This document shows, piece by piece, positions 9,191 to 18,883 of a stretch of DNA of 64,000 nucleotides; the first letter of the stretch is position 1, and every line of letters begins with the position of its first letter. The notes under the pieces are model-generated. The model was not told where the DNA came from. It searched no databases and saw only the letters and a list, made by a program, of their open reading frames with translations. Location of the stretch: assembly GCA_005779395.1 (NCBI GenBank), contig SXJP01000008.1, positions 16,076-80,075 on the forward strand, read 5' to 3'. A program made the translations under genes and the position numbers. This DNA is from Actinomycetota bacterium (GTDB lineage: Bacteria > Actinomycetota > Acidimicrobiia > IMCC26256 > PALSA-610).

Positions 9191-10429
9191 CTACAGAACC
9201 TCGAAGCCGCGACCTCGTTGAATAAGCGGCACATAGCCGTCGAGTTCCTTGAGTGTCGCCGGGTCGGTTAGGTCGACTACCGACCGTCGCTCGGCTGACA
9301 TGTATGCAGCCATCGTGAGCCGAACGATCTCGTATCCGTAGTCGAAGTTGAGCAACCCGTCGCTTCCTGCGTTGAAGGCATCACGGGCATCGAGGTTCTC
9401 GTCTGTGTAGCCGTAGAGGTCCGGTTCGTTCGGCTGGATAGCCAGCAGTCCTTGCGATGCCGTGGCTTTTTCGAGGCCGAGTTCAGCGTCGGCCACAGAT
9501 GAAGCCGCTGTGTCTCCGATGAAAATCTCAAGGGGCGAACGGAGCGAGTTGGCTTCGAGCGCGTAGCCAGGCCCTAGCCCGTCGATCAAAAGACGGAGGC
9601 CTTGCTTGTCATACATCCAAGAAACTGTGAACTGGGCCTTGACTTTCTGGTTTGTCTCTGGATTGCGGTATGTGACCATGCCAGTCGCGAAGTCCTCGGC
9701 CGGGTTCTTGGAGTAGTCGACACCTTGTTTTTCGAGAAGCTCAGCTTGCCACTTCGGTTGGCCCCACTTCAGCAGTGCGACGTCTGCCGTCACGGAGATT
9801 GGTTCGAGAAAGCGCGGCGATTTGCTCTTTGGCGTGAGCAAGTACCACCCGACCGCTAAGCAGTGACAACCCATGTCAGAGAGGACTCCGCCTCCTTGGC
9901 GCGTTGGATCCCAGAACCATGCATTGTGCGGTCCGGCGTGCTCTTCGGATGACCGAGCAAGTGTTAGCGGCCCCATCTGGTCGGCAACCGTGCTGAGTTG
10001 TGCAAGTGCGTTTTGCAGCATCTTCATGTGGATCTGGTTCTCGAAGTACGCCGTCGGCGCTCCGATTTCCCGAGCCAACGCGATCACTTCGCGTGCTTCG
10101 ATGAGATTGCGTGCGAGTGGTTTTTCGCAGATTATTCCTTTGATATGTGCGCCGTCTCGTACCGCTATCGCGATTTGGGTCATGTGGTCGACTCGCGCAA
10201 AGTTCGGAGCGAAGATCGCTAAGACATCTACATGGTGTGCCATGTCTTCGACTGAGTCGTATATGACCGGGTCCCCGAGCCCAGCCTCGCGCACCGTGTC
10301 GGCGAGTGCGGTGGGCGCCGTTCGCGATGTGAGGCCAACTACTTCGATGCCGCGCATTTGCGCAAGGGCGCGAATCTGGAACTCGGCTATGAAGCCACCG
10401 CCGATAATTCCATAGCGCAGTGTTTGCAT
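9191..10429 (-). CDS. Gfo/Idh/MocA family oxidoreductase
   Basis: N-terminal Rossmann 'MQTLRYGIIGGGFIAEFQIRAL', EKPLA motif, 412 aa. Confidence 0.88.
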   Translation of the reverse strand: MQTLRYGIIGGGFIAEFQIRALAQMRGIEVVGLTSRTAPTALADTVREAGLGDPVIYDSVEDMAHHVDVLAIFAPNFARVDHMTQIAIAVRDGAHIKGIICEKPLARNLIEAREVIALAREIGAPTAYFENQIHMKMLQNALAQLSTVADQMGPLTLARSSEEHAGPHNAWFWDPTRQGGGVLSDMGCHCLAVGWYLLTPKSKSPRFLEPISVTADVALLKWGQPKWQAELLEKQGVDYSKNPAEDFATGMVTYRNPETNQKVKAQFTVSWMYDKQGLRLLIDGLGPGYALEANSLRSPLEIFIGDTAASSVADAELGLEKATASQGLLAIQPNEPDLYGYTDENLDARDAFNAGSDGLLNFDYGYEIVRLTMAAYMSAERRSVVDLTDPATLKELDGYVPLIQRGRGFEVL

Positions 10430-10438
10430 CTGGATCCT

Positions 10439-11542
10439 TTAGTCGTCGAAACAGTTGGTATCGAGATCGGTGGGTAGGAGTGCCGCGGGATCGAAGCGCG
10501 ACTCGATTTCGACGCGGCGGCCGAGTTCGGATGAAGTGATCGTTCCGGTCATTAGCTCTAAGACGTGCAGAGCGAGGTCGCCGGTTGCCCTGTGTCTTCT
10601 GCCGGTTCGCATAGCCCAAAGCATTTCGGCGGCGCCGATGCCGCGGTTCTGCGGTATCGAAGTCGGCCGGGATGGAATCTCTTGCCACTCGAGGTCTTGC
10701 GCCGCGCGGATGCGGACCTTGCCGCCGAAATTATTTGGGTCAGGGACCGAGAGCGTCGCCTCGGTGCCGTAGATCTCGATATTGCGAAAGCGGGACGCCT
10801 GGATATCGAAACTCGTTACGAGGGTTCCTATCGCTCCGCTCGTGAACTCCAGCGTGCTGCAAACATGGGTAGGCACCTCGACGGGGATTACCTCACCGCG
10901 GCGTGGCTCGCTCATGATTGTCCTCGTTGGTCGACTGACTCGCGCAGCGCCTGAGACCAGCTTCGCTGGGCCGAGCATCTGGACTAGTGCGGTTAGGTAG
11001 TACGGACCTACATCGAGCATCGGGCCAGCACCACGTAGGTAGAAGATGTCAGGGTGAGGATGCCAGAGTTCAGGGCCGCTATGCATCAAGAATCCGTTGG
11101 CGCCGATCGGTTCGCCGATGAGCCCTCGCTCGATGACATCAACACAGGTCTGAAGTCCCTGTCCGAGAAACGTATCGGGAGCACAGCCGAGCCTCACGCC
11201 ACGGTCTCGGGCCAGCGCTAGGAGAGCGCGGCCTTCTTCGAGGTCGACGCCGAGTGGTTTTTCACTAAAGACATGTTTGCCGGCGTGTATCGCCGCTGTG
11301 CTTACGGCATTGTGGGCTAGAGGCGGCGTGAGGTTGATGATCGCCGTAATGTCGTCGTCCGCGAGCACGTCGTCGAAGTTGGATGCCTTTGGGATATTGA
11401 ACTGATCGGCGAGAGCTTTGGCGCGTTCTGGCATCTCATCGGCGACAGCTACGAGATTTATTGAGTCGAATTGGGTCAGCGTTTGCGCGTATGTGGGCGC
11501 AATAACTCCACAGCCCACTATGGCCACAGTGTCAACGGTCAT
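10439..11542 (-). CDS. Gfo/Idh/MocA family oxidoreductase
   Basis: 'VAIVGCGVIAPTYAQTL...IHAGKHVFSEKPLGVDLEEGRALLALA'; overlaps the next gene by 4 nt. Confidence 0.9.
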   Translation of the reverse strand: MTVDTVAIVGCGVIAPTYAQTLTQFDSINLVAVADEMPERAKALADQFNIPKASNFDDVLADDDITAIINLTPPLAHNAVSTAAIHAGKHVFSEKPLGVDLEEGRALLALARDRGVRLGCAPDTFLGQGLQTCVDVIERGLIGEPIGANGFLMHSGPELWHPHPDIFYLRGAGPMLDVGPYYLTALVQMLGPAKLVSGAARVSRPTRTIMSEPRRGEVIPVEVPTHVCSTLEFTSGAIGTLVTSFDIQASRFRNIEIYGTEATLSVPDPNNFGGKVRIRAAQDLEWQEIPSRPTSIPQNRGIGAAEMLWAMRTGRRHRATGDLALHVLELMTGTITSSELGRRVEIESRFDPAALLPTDLDTNCFDD

Positions 11543-12312
11543 GATCGACCCTGGGAAAGTCCTGTACCTACGAGGAAGTCATAGCTCGCCTCGACGGCAT
11601 CGAACATGTCGGTGGCGCAGCGATCGAGTTCTATTACGTGCCATTCGACGTTCTCGTTCGATTCGATCACTTCTCGTGTCGCGATAGCTCCTGACCCAAC
11701 TGCCACCATGTCGGATTCTGGCGAGTCAGCTGGGCCATCTTTTACGTGCAGCATCTGGGCACGACTACCGAGGTCGCTAACGAAAGAAACCGGATCAACA
11801 CCACCGACCGCAGCCCAATAGATATCGATCTCGGCGAACACCTCTGGGTCGCACCTATCGAAGAAGTGAGAAAGCGCAGGTGCGCCGTTGACGTCGCCGA
11901 ACTCCCAAAAGTGGTTGTGGTAGCCGAGGGGAACGGCGCGGGATTTCGCGACTTCGTTAGCAGCGTTGAGGACATCAGCGCTCCTCTGTACCGCATCGAT
12001 GTCAGCGAAGTGTTTCGGCAGCAACATCGGGATGACGACGCTTTGCGTGCCAGCAACTAGATGGGCGTCAAGATCGGCGGTCCACTTCTCTAACCATGCC
12101 GGGTCGCGCGTATCTGGGTGAATGTGAGCGCTACACAGTACGAGGCCAGCGTTGTCGAGCGCTTTCGCGTATTGCTTCGGATCGAGACCGTAAAGGCTCG
12201 CCGATTCGACTCCTGCAAACCCTTTGGCTCCGAGTCGATCGAAAGCAGGTCCGGGATCGGCGCCTATTGAGTCGCGTAATGTGTACAACTGAACAGCTAT
12301 GGATGCGGGCAT
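11539..12312 (-). CDS. Sugar phosphate isomerase/epimerase (AP endonuclease 2-type TIM barrel)
   Basis: 'MPASIAVQLYTLRDSIGADPGPAFDRLGAKGFAGVESASLYG...LGYHNHFWEF...EIDIYWAAVGGVDPVSFVSDLGSRAQMLHVKDG'; start at ATG 12312. Confidence 0.88.
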   Translation of the reverse strand: MPASIAVQLYTLRDSIGADPGPAFDRLGAKGFAGVESASLYGLDPKQYAKALDNAGLVLCSAHIHPDTRDPAWLEKWTADLDAHLVAGTQSVVIPMLLPKHFADIDAVQRSADVLNAANEVAKSRAVPLGYHNHFWEFGDVNGAPALSHFFDRCDPEVFAEIDIYWAAVGGVDPVSFVSDLGSRAQMLHVKDGPADSPESDMVAVGSGAIATREVIESNENVEWHVIELDRCATDMFDAVEASYDFLVGTGLSQGRS

Positions 12313-12376
12313 GTTCGGTTGTCTACTACATGTCTCGTCCGCGCACCGTCCGCCCGAGTTTCGATAGGAAGAACTG

Positions 12377-12844
12377 ATGCCAGAAGTTGAACGCATCGTT
12401 GCAGGCAAGACCTGGCAGCAGATGGATGTTGGTTCAAAGTTTCGAACCGCCGACCGCACCATTGCTGAGTCTGACCTGATGAGTTTCATCACACTGTTCG
12501 GGTTCAACGAACCGCTGTTCTGGGATGCGCGCCACGCTGCATCTGCTGGTTACGCAGGTCGTCTCGTGCCTGGTGCTCTCACCTATTGCGTCGCAGAAGG
12601 CTTAATTATGCAGTCGCATGTGATCCACGGAACTGGAATCGCGTTCATGGGAATGGAGCTAGCAGTGCACCAGCCTGTCTACGTAGGAGACACATTGCAC
12701 GCCATCGTCGAGACGGTGGCAACGAGGGCCTCAAAAGCCGTGGGTCGCGGAGTGGTTACCCAAGAAGTGACTGTTCGCAACCAAGACGACGTCTTGGTAC
12801 TGACGTACACGCCAGTTCGACTAATTAAAGGCGATGATTCCTAG
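12377..12844 (+). CDS. MaoC-like dehydratase domain protein
   Basis: 155 aa hotdog-fold-like protein ('DLMSFITLFGFNEPLFWD...GRLVPGALTYCVAEG...GDTLHAIVE'). Confidence 0.8.
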   Translation: MPEVERIVAGKTWQQMDVGSKFRTADRTIAESDLMSFITLFGFNEPLFWDARHAASAGYAGRLVPGALTYCVAEGLIMQSHVIHGTGIAFMGMELAVHQPVYVGDTLHAIVETVATRASKAVGRGVVTQEVTVRNQDDVLVLTYTPVRLIKGDDS

Positions 12845-12856
12845 GCACAAGAGCGT

Positions 12857-13996
12857 CTAACTCTCGATTTCGAGGCGATCGTCGGCGAGGTCGAGTAGTT
12901 CCGCAGAGTCGCCGCCGCGGATAGCCGCGATCCTGCTCAGTGGTCGTTGCAACCCGGCAGATCTCGTGGTCATGAGGTCTGAGTATTCGCTGTGGACTGT
13001 GTTGAAAGATTTCTGAAGCTTTTCGAGTTTGTCCGAATACTTCGACCACTGTTTCTCAAACTGGCCGATCAACTCGAGAATTTCTTTCGACTTGCGTTCA
13101 AGTGTGAAATTGGCTGTCGCTTGGTGAACCAAAGCGAGAATCGCGTACAGGGTTAGTGGCGAACAAATAAGGATATTTGCCTTAATGCCGTCGTCGATGA
13201 GGCTGTCGTCGTATTCGTTCACGAAAGCGAATATCGATTCATTGGGTATGAACATCAACACAAAATTGATTGAATCCTCGCTATCTGCATAGCGACGCTT
13301 TCCAAGTTGGTTCAGATGGTTGCGTACGTCCTTCAGGAACGCTTCGCGATAGCGCACTTGATCTGCCTCGGTCTGCGTTTCTCGGTAGCGCGTGTAATTC
13401 TCGAACGGAAACTTGACGTCCATGTGCAGCTTGTTCGAAGGAGGCATCATGAAGGTGAAGTCAGGGATTCCGCGGGAACCGTCGCCGTTTTCTGAGGCTG
13501 CCTGTTTGATGTAGTTCTTGCCTTCGATGAATCCAGCCAACCGGATTACGTCCTCGGCCATTCGCTCCCCCCATTGGCCTCGCGCTTTTACGTTGCCGAG
13601 TACGTCGCGAAGTTGACCGGCGGTTGCGGTCAGCGCATTTACTCCTTCGGATTGAGCTAAGAGTTGTTGGTTCAACTCCCCGAAACTGCGGCTACGGGAG
13701 ACCTCGGTTTCTTGGATCGATGTTTTCACTGCGTCGAGTTGCTTGCGCATCTCCACAAGCGAGGCATCAATTAGTTCCTTCTTTTGGTCGAGTTGTTCAC
13801 TCGTTCGTCCGCGCTCATTCAATATGTCTTGGTTCACCCGCCTCAGGACCTCATCGATGGCTGCGCGAAAGACTCCCTCAGGGTCGGCGCTACTCGGCAT
13901 AAGTAGCGGTTGATGACGTCGCGAGAATGCGACCGCGACAGCGACGCTGACTGTCGCTGTGAGCACCACGATGACAAGGACCAGTGAGAGTTCCAT
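12857..13996 (-). CDS. rmuC: DNA recombination protein RmuC
   Basis: N-terminal TM, coiled coil, then 'LGNVKARGQWGERMAEDVIRLAGFIEGKNY...PDFTFMMPPSNKLHMDVKFPFENY...ICSPLTLYAILALVHQA'. Confidence 0.92.
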   Translation of the reverse strand: MELSLVLVIVVLTATVSVAVAVAFSRRHQPLLMPSSADPEGVFRAAIDEVLRRVNQDILNERGRTSEQLDQKKELIDASLVEMRKQLDAVKTSIQETEVSRSRSFGELNQQLLAQSEGVNALTATAGQLRDVLGNVKARGQWGERMAEDVIRLAGFIEGKNYIKQAASENGDGSRGIPDFTFMMPPSNKLHMDVKFPFENYTRYRETQTEADQVRYREAFLKDVRNHLNQLGKRRYADSEDSINFVLMFIPNESIFAFVNEYDDSLIDDGIKANILICSPLTLYAILALVHQATANFTLERKSKEILELIGQFEKQWSKYSDKLEKLQKSFNTVHSEYSDLMTTRSAGLQRPLSRIAAIRGGDSAELLDLADDRLEIES

Positions 13997-14069
13997 GGCA
14001 GCAAGTATGCACGACGGATGAGACAGCTACCCGCTGCCAACTCGCAGATGGCACTATTGACCAGGGTTT

Positions 14070-14606
14070 TTATGAAACTAAGGCCGGAAGTTCTTCGAAC
14101 CCGAGGGAACCCGCAAGCAGTTTCGCGAAACTGCCATCGAGATCTGACTGATATTTTTCGATGAGTTCGTTGATAACAGATGCGTCGACTTTGAGGTTCG
14201 CGAAATCGACGAGGGCGGCGAGCTGTTGTTCGGTTTGGGTTTGGGGCGATGCTGTGACCACCTTGTCGAGCCTGCGAGCGAGACCTTCGAGTTCATTAGC
14301 TGAGTGCAGTTGATCGGCGAGGTCACTCTCGTCTTCAACTAGCGCATCCCACTCACGCAACGCGGCGTCGATATCAGACACGATTGTCCGGCTAGGTCCG
14401 CCGCTGTCTCGGAGCAAGTTGTTGGCGTCGGCTAACACGACGTAACGGGCAACGATGTCAGGCCTGAGTTCTGTCCACTCGTTGGCCACTGCTGATTGGC
14501 TTTTGTCAAGGCTAGAACGCGTATCCAACACGAGAGTCGCAAGCCCGACAGTCGAAGCGACAACCAAGAGGGCTATTAGCCGCACGATCCATTTCACAGA
14601 TCGCAC
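14070..14606 (-). CDS. LemA-like / membrane-anchored hypothetical protein
   Basis: 178 aa with N-terminal TM then helical region; LemA-like pattern, weak. Confidence 0.5.
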   Translation of the reverse strand: MRSVKWIVRLIALLVVASTVGLATLVLDTRSSLDKSQSAVANEWTELRPDIVARYVVLADANNLLRDSGGPSRTIVSDIDAALREWDALVEDESDLADQLHSANELEGLARRLDKVVTASPQTQTEQQLAALVDFANLKVDASVINELIEKYQSDLDGSFAKLLAGSLGFEELPALVS

Positions 14607-14678
14607 CGTAGCGAATCTGCTTTACCTACTCGCTCATTGTTGCAGAGAAGGTCGCGCAGGTCAGCTACGGTTTTATCC

Positions 14679-15167
14679 ATGGCTCGCTTCAGGGTCGTGC
14701 TCGTGGCAATTGCCGCCTTCTCGCTGGCGGTCGCTACGGGATGGTGGGCTGGTGGCGAGCCGACCAGATACCAAGCAACAGTGATCGATGTCATAGACGG
14801 CGACACGATCGTCGTCGATTTTGCCAACGCGACAACTGTGACTGTACGAATTTTGGGCATCGACACGCCAGAGACCAAGCACCCTGAGATGGGCGTTGAG
14901 TGTTTCGGGCCGGAGGCATCGGACTACGCGAAGCGACGACTAATGAACGCGCATGTTCGTATCGAGTTCGATCGCGAGCGAACCGACAAGTACGGCCGGA
15001 CGCTCGCGCATGTATACAGGGATGGTTCTAGATTCTCAGATGAACTGCTAGCGGCAGGACTTGCTGAGTGGTTCGTTCTCCCGCCCAACGGGCGATATTC
15101 GCGAACACAGTTGCAGCTCGAGCTAGTAGCGCGTGCGAGAGATGTCGGCATGTGGGGGGCCTGCTAG
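14679..15167 (+). CDS. Thermonuclease (SNase-like) family protein
   Basis: Signal/TM N-terminus, then 'VIDVIDGDTIVVDF...VRILGIDTPETKHP...GPEASDYAKRRL...RTDKYGRTLAHVYRDG'. Start at ATG 14679. Confidence 0.92.
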   Translation: MARFRVVLVAIAAFSLAVATGWWAGGEPTRYQATVIDVIDGDTIVVDFANATTVTVRILGIDTPETKHPEMGVECFGPEASDYAKRRLMNAHVRIEFDRERTDKYGRTLAHVYRDGSRFSDELLAAGLAEWFVLPPNGRYSRTQLQLELVARARDVGMWGAC

Positions 15168-15176
15168 GAGGAAGCG

Positions 15177-16475
15177 TTACTGCATGGTGGCGAGAATCTC
15201 GCCGACGATATCGATGGTCGTATTCGGGTGTAAGAACGCGAACCTACAGACAGTTTCGCCGTCCCATTTTGTGGGAACGACGAATCCGATCTGGTCTTCG
15301 AGCAACTGCTTTGACCAACTCGAGTACTCGTCGGGTGTCCACCCAATACGTCGAAACACCACTACGGATAGCTCGGGTTCGAGAACGAGTTCAACGTGGT
15401 CGAGTTGGCGAATGAGATTTGCTACACGGCGTGTTGTGGTTAGGACTTTCTCGATAGCTTCGCGGTAGGCGTTCGTTCCGTGCACAGCTAAAGAAAACCA
15501 AAGTGGCAGACCCCGGGCGCGCCGAGTGAGGTGGTAGGCGTAATCGCTCGGGTTCCACTCGGCTGTTTCTTCGTGCAGCACATCTAGATAGCTGGCCTTT
15601 TGAGTATGAACAGCGCGCGCCTGGTTTGGGTCGCGGTATAGCAACGCAGCACAGTCGTAAGGCGCGAAAAGCCACTTGTGTGGGTCGACGACAAACGAGT
15701 CAGCGCCTTCGATGCCAGCGAATCTTTCGCGTGCCGATGGTGCATGCAATGCCGCTCCACCGTACGCACCATCGACGTGCATCCAAATGTTGTTTTCTCT
15801 ACAAACCTGTGAGATGCCAGAGAGATCGTCGATAAGGCCAGCGTTCGTGGAACCTGCGGTTGCGACAACTGCACACACTGGTTGGGAAGAGCCCGCAATC
15901 GCTTCGCGCAGTTTGGGCCCAGTCAAACGATGATCGACTGCTTCGACCACCAATGCGTCGGTTTCCAGCAAGAGCATTGCGTTGGCGACTGAGCTATGAG
16001 TCTGTGCGCTGACTGCGACTGCAAATCTCGCTGATGTCCCGTGGATCGTCTTCGCTGTCTCGCGTGCGACCGCGAGTGCCGACAGGTTTGCAGCACTTCC
16101 TCCACTTACGAATACGCCACCCGCGGATCCTGGCATTCCGGCCAAGTCCGCAATCCACCTGAGCGCCTGATTCTCTGCGTGGATCGCGCCCGACGCCTCA
16201 AGCCACGAAATGCCCTGCAGGGAAGCGCTAGAGACCACCATGTCAAATAACAAGGATGCTTTGGTCGGTGCTGCTGGAATAAAAGACAAGAACCGAGTTG
16301 AGTCGACCGACAAGATCGCGGGCGCGATGACCTGTTCGAAAAGGCTGAGAATTGCCTCAGGATCATTTCCCGCTTCGGTAATAGGGGTAGCAACCAGGCG
16401 TTCGAGGTCTTCTGCGCGTAGCGATCTATCGAGAGGGACCGGATCTAACGCAAGACGATCGTGCGTGTAGCGCAA
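15177..16475 (-). CDS. PLP-dependent group II (aromatic-L-amino-acid-type) decarboxylase
   Basis: 'GGVFVSGGSAANLSALAVARE...WMHVDGAYGGAAL...DSFVVDPHKWLFAPYDCAALLYRD'. Start uncertain; coding-like sequence continues upstream of TTG 16475 (see finding). Confidence 0.92.
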   Translation of the reverse strand: MRYTHDRLALDPVPLDRSLRAEDLERLVATPITEAGNDPEAILSLFEQVIAPAILSVDSTRFLSFIPAAPTKASLLFDMVVSSASLQGISWLEASGAIHAENQALRWIADLAGMPGSAGGVFVSGGSAANLSALAVARETAKTIHGTSARFAVAVSAQTHSSVANAMLLLETDALVVEAVDHRLTGPKLREAIAGSSQPVCAVVATAGSTNAGLIDDLSGISQVCRENNIWMHVDGAYGGAALHAPSARERFAGIEGADSFVVDPHKWLFAPYDCAALLYRDPNQARAVHTQKASYLDVLHEETAEWNPSDYAYHLTRRARGLPLWFSLAVHGTNAYREAIEKVLTTTRRVANLIRQLDHVELVLEPELSVVVFRRIGWTPDEYSSWSKQLLEDQIGFVVPTKWDGETVCRFAFLHPNTTIDIVGEILATMQ

Positions 16476-16549
16476 AACGAGTTGCGCAAGTCGTTCGGCG
16501 GCAGCATCGAAGTCGTGGATACGTCGACGGTAATACTTCGGTTCACTAC

Positions 16550-18601
16550 TTACGAGGCTTTGTGTTCCCGTATTAGTTGGAGTATCGCTTCGCCGTAACG
16601 ATCGAGTTTGGTGTCGCCGACTCCATTTATTTCTAGGAGAGCGACGCGGGTTGTGGGACGCCTGGTCGCAATTTCTCTAAGAGTCTTGTCAGAAAAGACT
16701 ACGAACGCAGGGATCTCAACGGCGCGTGCGGTATCGATACGCCACTGCTTGAGTTCGGCGAATAGCGCTCGGTCGACGAGGTCGAGCTCTGAGCCATTTT
16801 GGTTGAGGGATTTGCGCAGCTTTCCGAGCTGTGTTCGTGCATCGGCTGCTGGAGGTTGGCCAAATCCGCTGGCAACCTCTTCGATAATTTCGATCCATTT
16901 GCCGGCCTTGCGCTTTCGTGGCTGGCCAGCGATGGTGCGCGTTTGCGCCCAACTCACGTGGAGTGCATCGATAGCGCGCGACAGCGCAACATGCAGGAGC
17001 CGGAGTTCTTCAGACTGCGCCTCTTCAGTGCGAGCGAACGAGATTGGGACGAGGCCTTGTTCTACGCCAGTGACGAACACATGGCTCCATTCCAGGCCCT
17101 TCGCTCGATGGAAAGACACGAAGTCGACAGCATCGCGGGCATTGTCGCTCGGATCTGATTCGCCGCGGGTTGTTGCGCCGAGCCAAGCGACGAACCCGAC
17201 GAGCGATCCAGTTGTGCCCTCTGCGTCTAGGTACTCGTGCCCGAAACGAATCAGTGCATCTGCGTACGCTGAGCGTTCACTTACGGCTTCATCAGAAGTC
17301 TCGTCCTCGGAAAGAGGCACCGTCCCGTGGTACGCGAGATCTGTTAGGTGATCGGAGAAAGGACGATTCGGAGTCGCCCGTTCGACCTTCTTTAGCTCGT
17401 CGAGCGCGATTTTCACTTCGGGACGACTCAAGAAGGTGCCGACACCAGGAAGCCTGTACGGCACATTGAGCTTGCGGAAAGCTTCTTCGAATGCAGCGGA
17501 CTGAGCGTTAGTCCGATAAAGCACCGCGATCTCGCGCCATGGCGTGCCGTGGTCGTGGACTCGCCGCACTTCTTTCGCGACTGCGCGAGCCTCGGCGATT
17601 TCGTCGGCATATGCATCGACCGTTGGAGCGCTGCCACTCTCGCGAGTCGTGAGCGGGAGCGCTCGGCCCGGACGCCTATCTGCTTTGAGCACGGCGTTTG
17701 CAACTGCGACAATCTGAGGAGTTGACCTGTAATTGGTGCCGAGTCGGATGGTTACAGCCCCTGGAAAGTGTCGAGCGAAGTTAACGAGAACAGATGCTTC
17801 GGCACCAGCGAAGCTGTAGATCGACTGTGCGTCGTCGCCCACTACGCAGATGTCTTGTCGGGGTCCAAGCCAACCACGCAAGACCCTTAGCTGAGCGAGG
17901 CTTATGTCTTGAAACTCGTCGACGAAAAAGTGCCTGTACCTAAACCGAATTGATGTTGCGAAATCGGGGTCTTGTTCTAGAGCGTCGGCGCACCACGACA
18001 AGAGGTCATCGAAATCGATTAGGCCACGCTTTTTCTTCTCGGCTTCGTAGCGTGCAAAAATCGAAGCGACTTCGGCAGCGGGGCGAGGGACCTGCCTGTC
18101 GGCAGCGTGAACTTCGGCTTCGTAAGTGTCGGGCCTGATGGTGCGAGCCTTCGCCCATTCGATTTCGCCAGCAGCTTCGTTGATTCGCGTTGTTTGTTCG
18201 GCGCCGCGGCCTCCAACAAGGGCGCCAAGGATGCGTGCCTTGCGCTCTAGCAACGTCGGGAGTTCTTGGCCGCGGCCGGCTTGCCGCCCACGTAGCTGCG
18301 CTAGGCACAGGGCATGGAACGTTCCAGCGGTAACTGAGTCAGCATCGAGCGCCGCGAGGCGACTTCCGAGCTCATTTGCAGCCTTGCGCGTGAATGTGAC
18401 CGCAAGAGTGTTTTTCGGATTTATTTGCGACTCATTCGACAGCCACGCGATACGACGGGTCAACACGCGAGTTTTCCCAGAACCAGCGGGCGCGAGAATT
18501 GCTAAAGGTTTTCCTACAGGAGCAGTGACGGCTACGTGCTGACGTTCGTCGAGGCCTTCTAGGACATTCACAACGGCGACTATAGAGACGCGTTCGGACA
18601 C
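16550..18601 (-). CDS. UvrD/PcrA-type ATP-dependent helicase with C-terminal HRDC domain (UvrD2-like)
   Basis: Walker A 'APAGSGKTRVLTRRIAWL', 'FVDEFQDISLAQLRVL', 'VVGDDAQSIYSFAGA', 'LGTNYRST', 'FHRAKGLEWSHVFVTG'; C-terminal HRDC-like 'LKQWRIDTARAVEIPAFVVFSDKTLREIA...INGVGDTKLDRYGEAIL'. Confidence 0.93.
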   Translation of the reverse strand: MSERVSIVAVVNVLEGLDERQHVAVTAPVGKPLAILAPAGSGKTRVLTRRIAWLSNESQINPKNTLAVTFTRKAANELGSRLAALDADSVTAGTFHALCLAQLRGRQAGRGQELPTLLERKARILGALVGGRGAEQTTRINEAAGEIEWAKARTIRPDTYEAEVHAADRQVPRPAAEVASIFARYEAEKKKRGLIDFDDLLSWCADALEQDPDFATSIRFRYRHFFVDEFQDISLAQLRVLRGWLGPRQDICVVGDDAQSIYSFAGAEASVLVNFARHFPGAVTIRLGTNYRSTPQIVAVANAVLKADRRPGRALPLTTRESGSAPTVDAYADEIAEARAVAKEVRRVHDHGTPWREIAVLYRTNAQSAAFEEAFRKLNVPYRLPGVGTFLSRPEVKIALDELKKVERATPNRPFSDHLTDLAYHGTVPLSEDETSDEAVSERSAYADALIRFGHEYLDAEGTTGSLVGFVAWLGATTRGESDPSDNARDAVDFVSFHRAKGLEWSHVFVTGVEQGLVPISFARTEEAQSEELRLLHVALSRAIDALHVSWAQTRTIAGQPRKRKAGKWIEIIEEVASGFGQPPAADARTQLGKLRKSLNQNGSELDLVDRALFAELKQWRIDTARAVEIPAFVVFSDKTLREIATRRPTTRVALLEINGVGDTKLDRYGEAILQLIREHKAS

Positions 18602-18635
18602 CGTCGCAACGGCCGGACCGTAGAAGCGCCACTGA

Positions 18636-18883
18636 AGGGACCCCGGGCGGCGATCGTTTCCGACCGGACAGGCCCGGAGCCCTCAACCAGCGGTTGCAGT
18701 TTCCTGACGGCTACCGCAACAGATGGCTTGCGCGCACACTCGCTAGCCATCCCCGGCGCCACCGAGAATCCAACGTTTCGCATACATCTCTCACTGGCCC
18801 CGAGGCCGGGAGCAGCGACGCGCTGCGTTGGATCAGGTCGGCGAGGTGCCGGCACTTAAGAAACCTAGGACTATTCGAAGTCC
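18636..18883. ncRNA. Candidate structured RNA/intergenic structured element, strand and family unknown
   Basis: Inverted repeats: AGGG..CCGGGC(636-648)/GCCCGG..CCCT(672-683); GCGGT(690-694)/ACCGC(713-717); GATGGCT(722-728)/AGCCATC(745-751); ATCCAACG(768-775)/CGTTGGAT(826-833); GCAGCG-ACG-CGCTGC(812-826); GTGCCGGCAC(846-855); GGACT(868-872)/AGTCC(879-883), all +18000. No convincing CDS. Confidence 0.4.

Noticed and set aside
18580-18855. 91-aa minus-strand ORF in the structured intergenic region
   Set aside because: Overlaps the helicase start and shows no protein-like conservation pattern; inverted repeats explain the region better.
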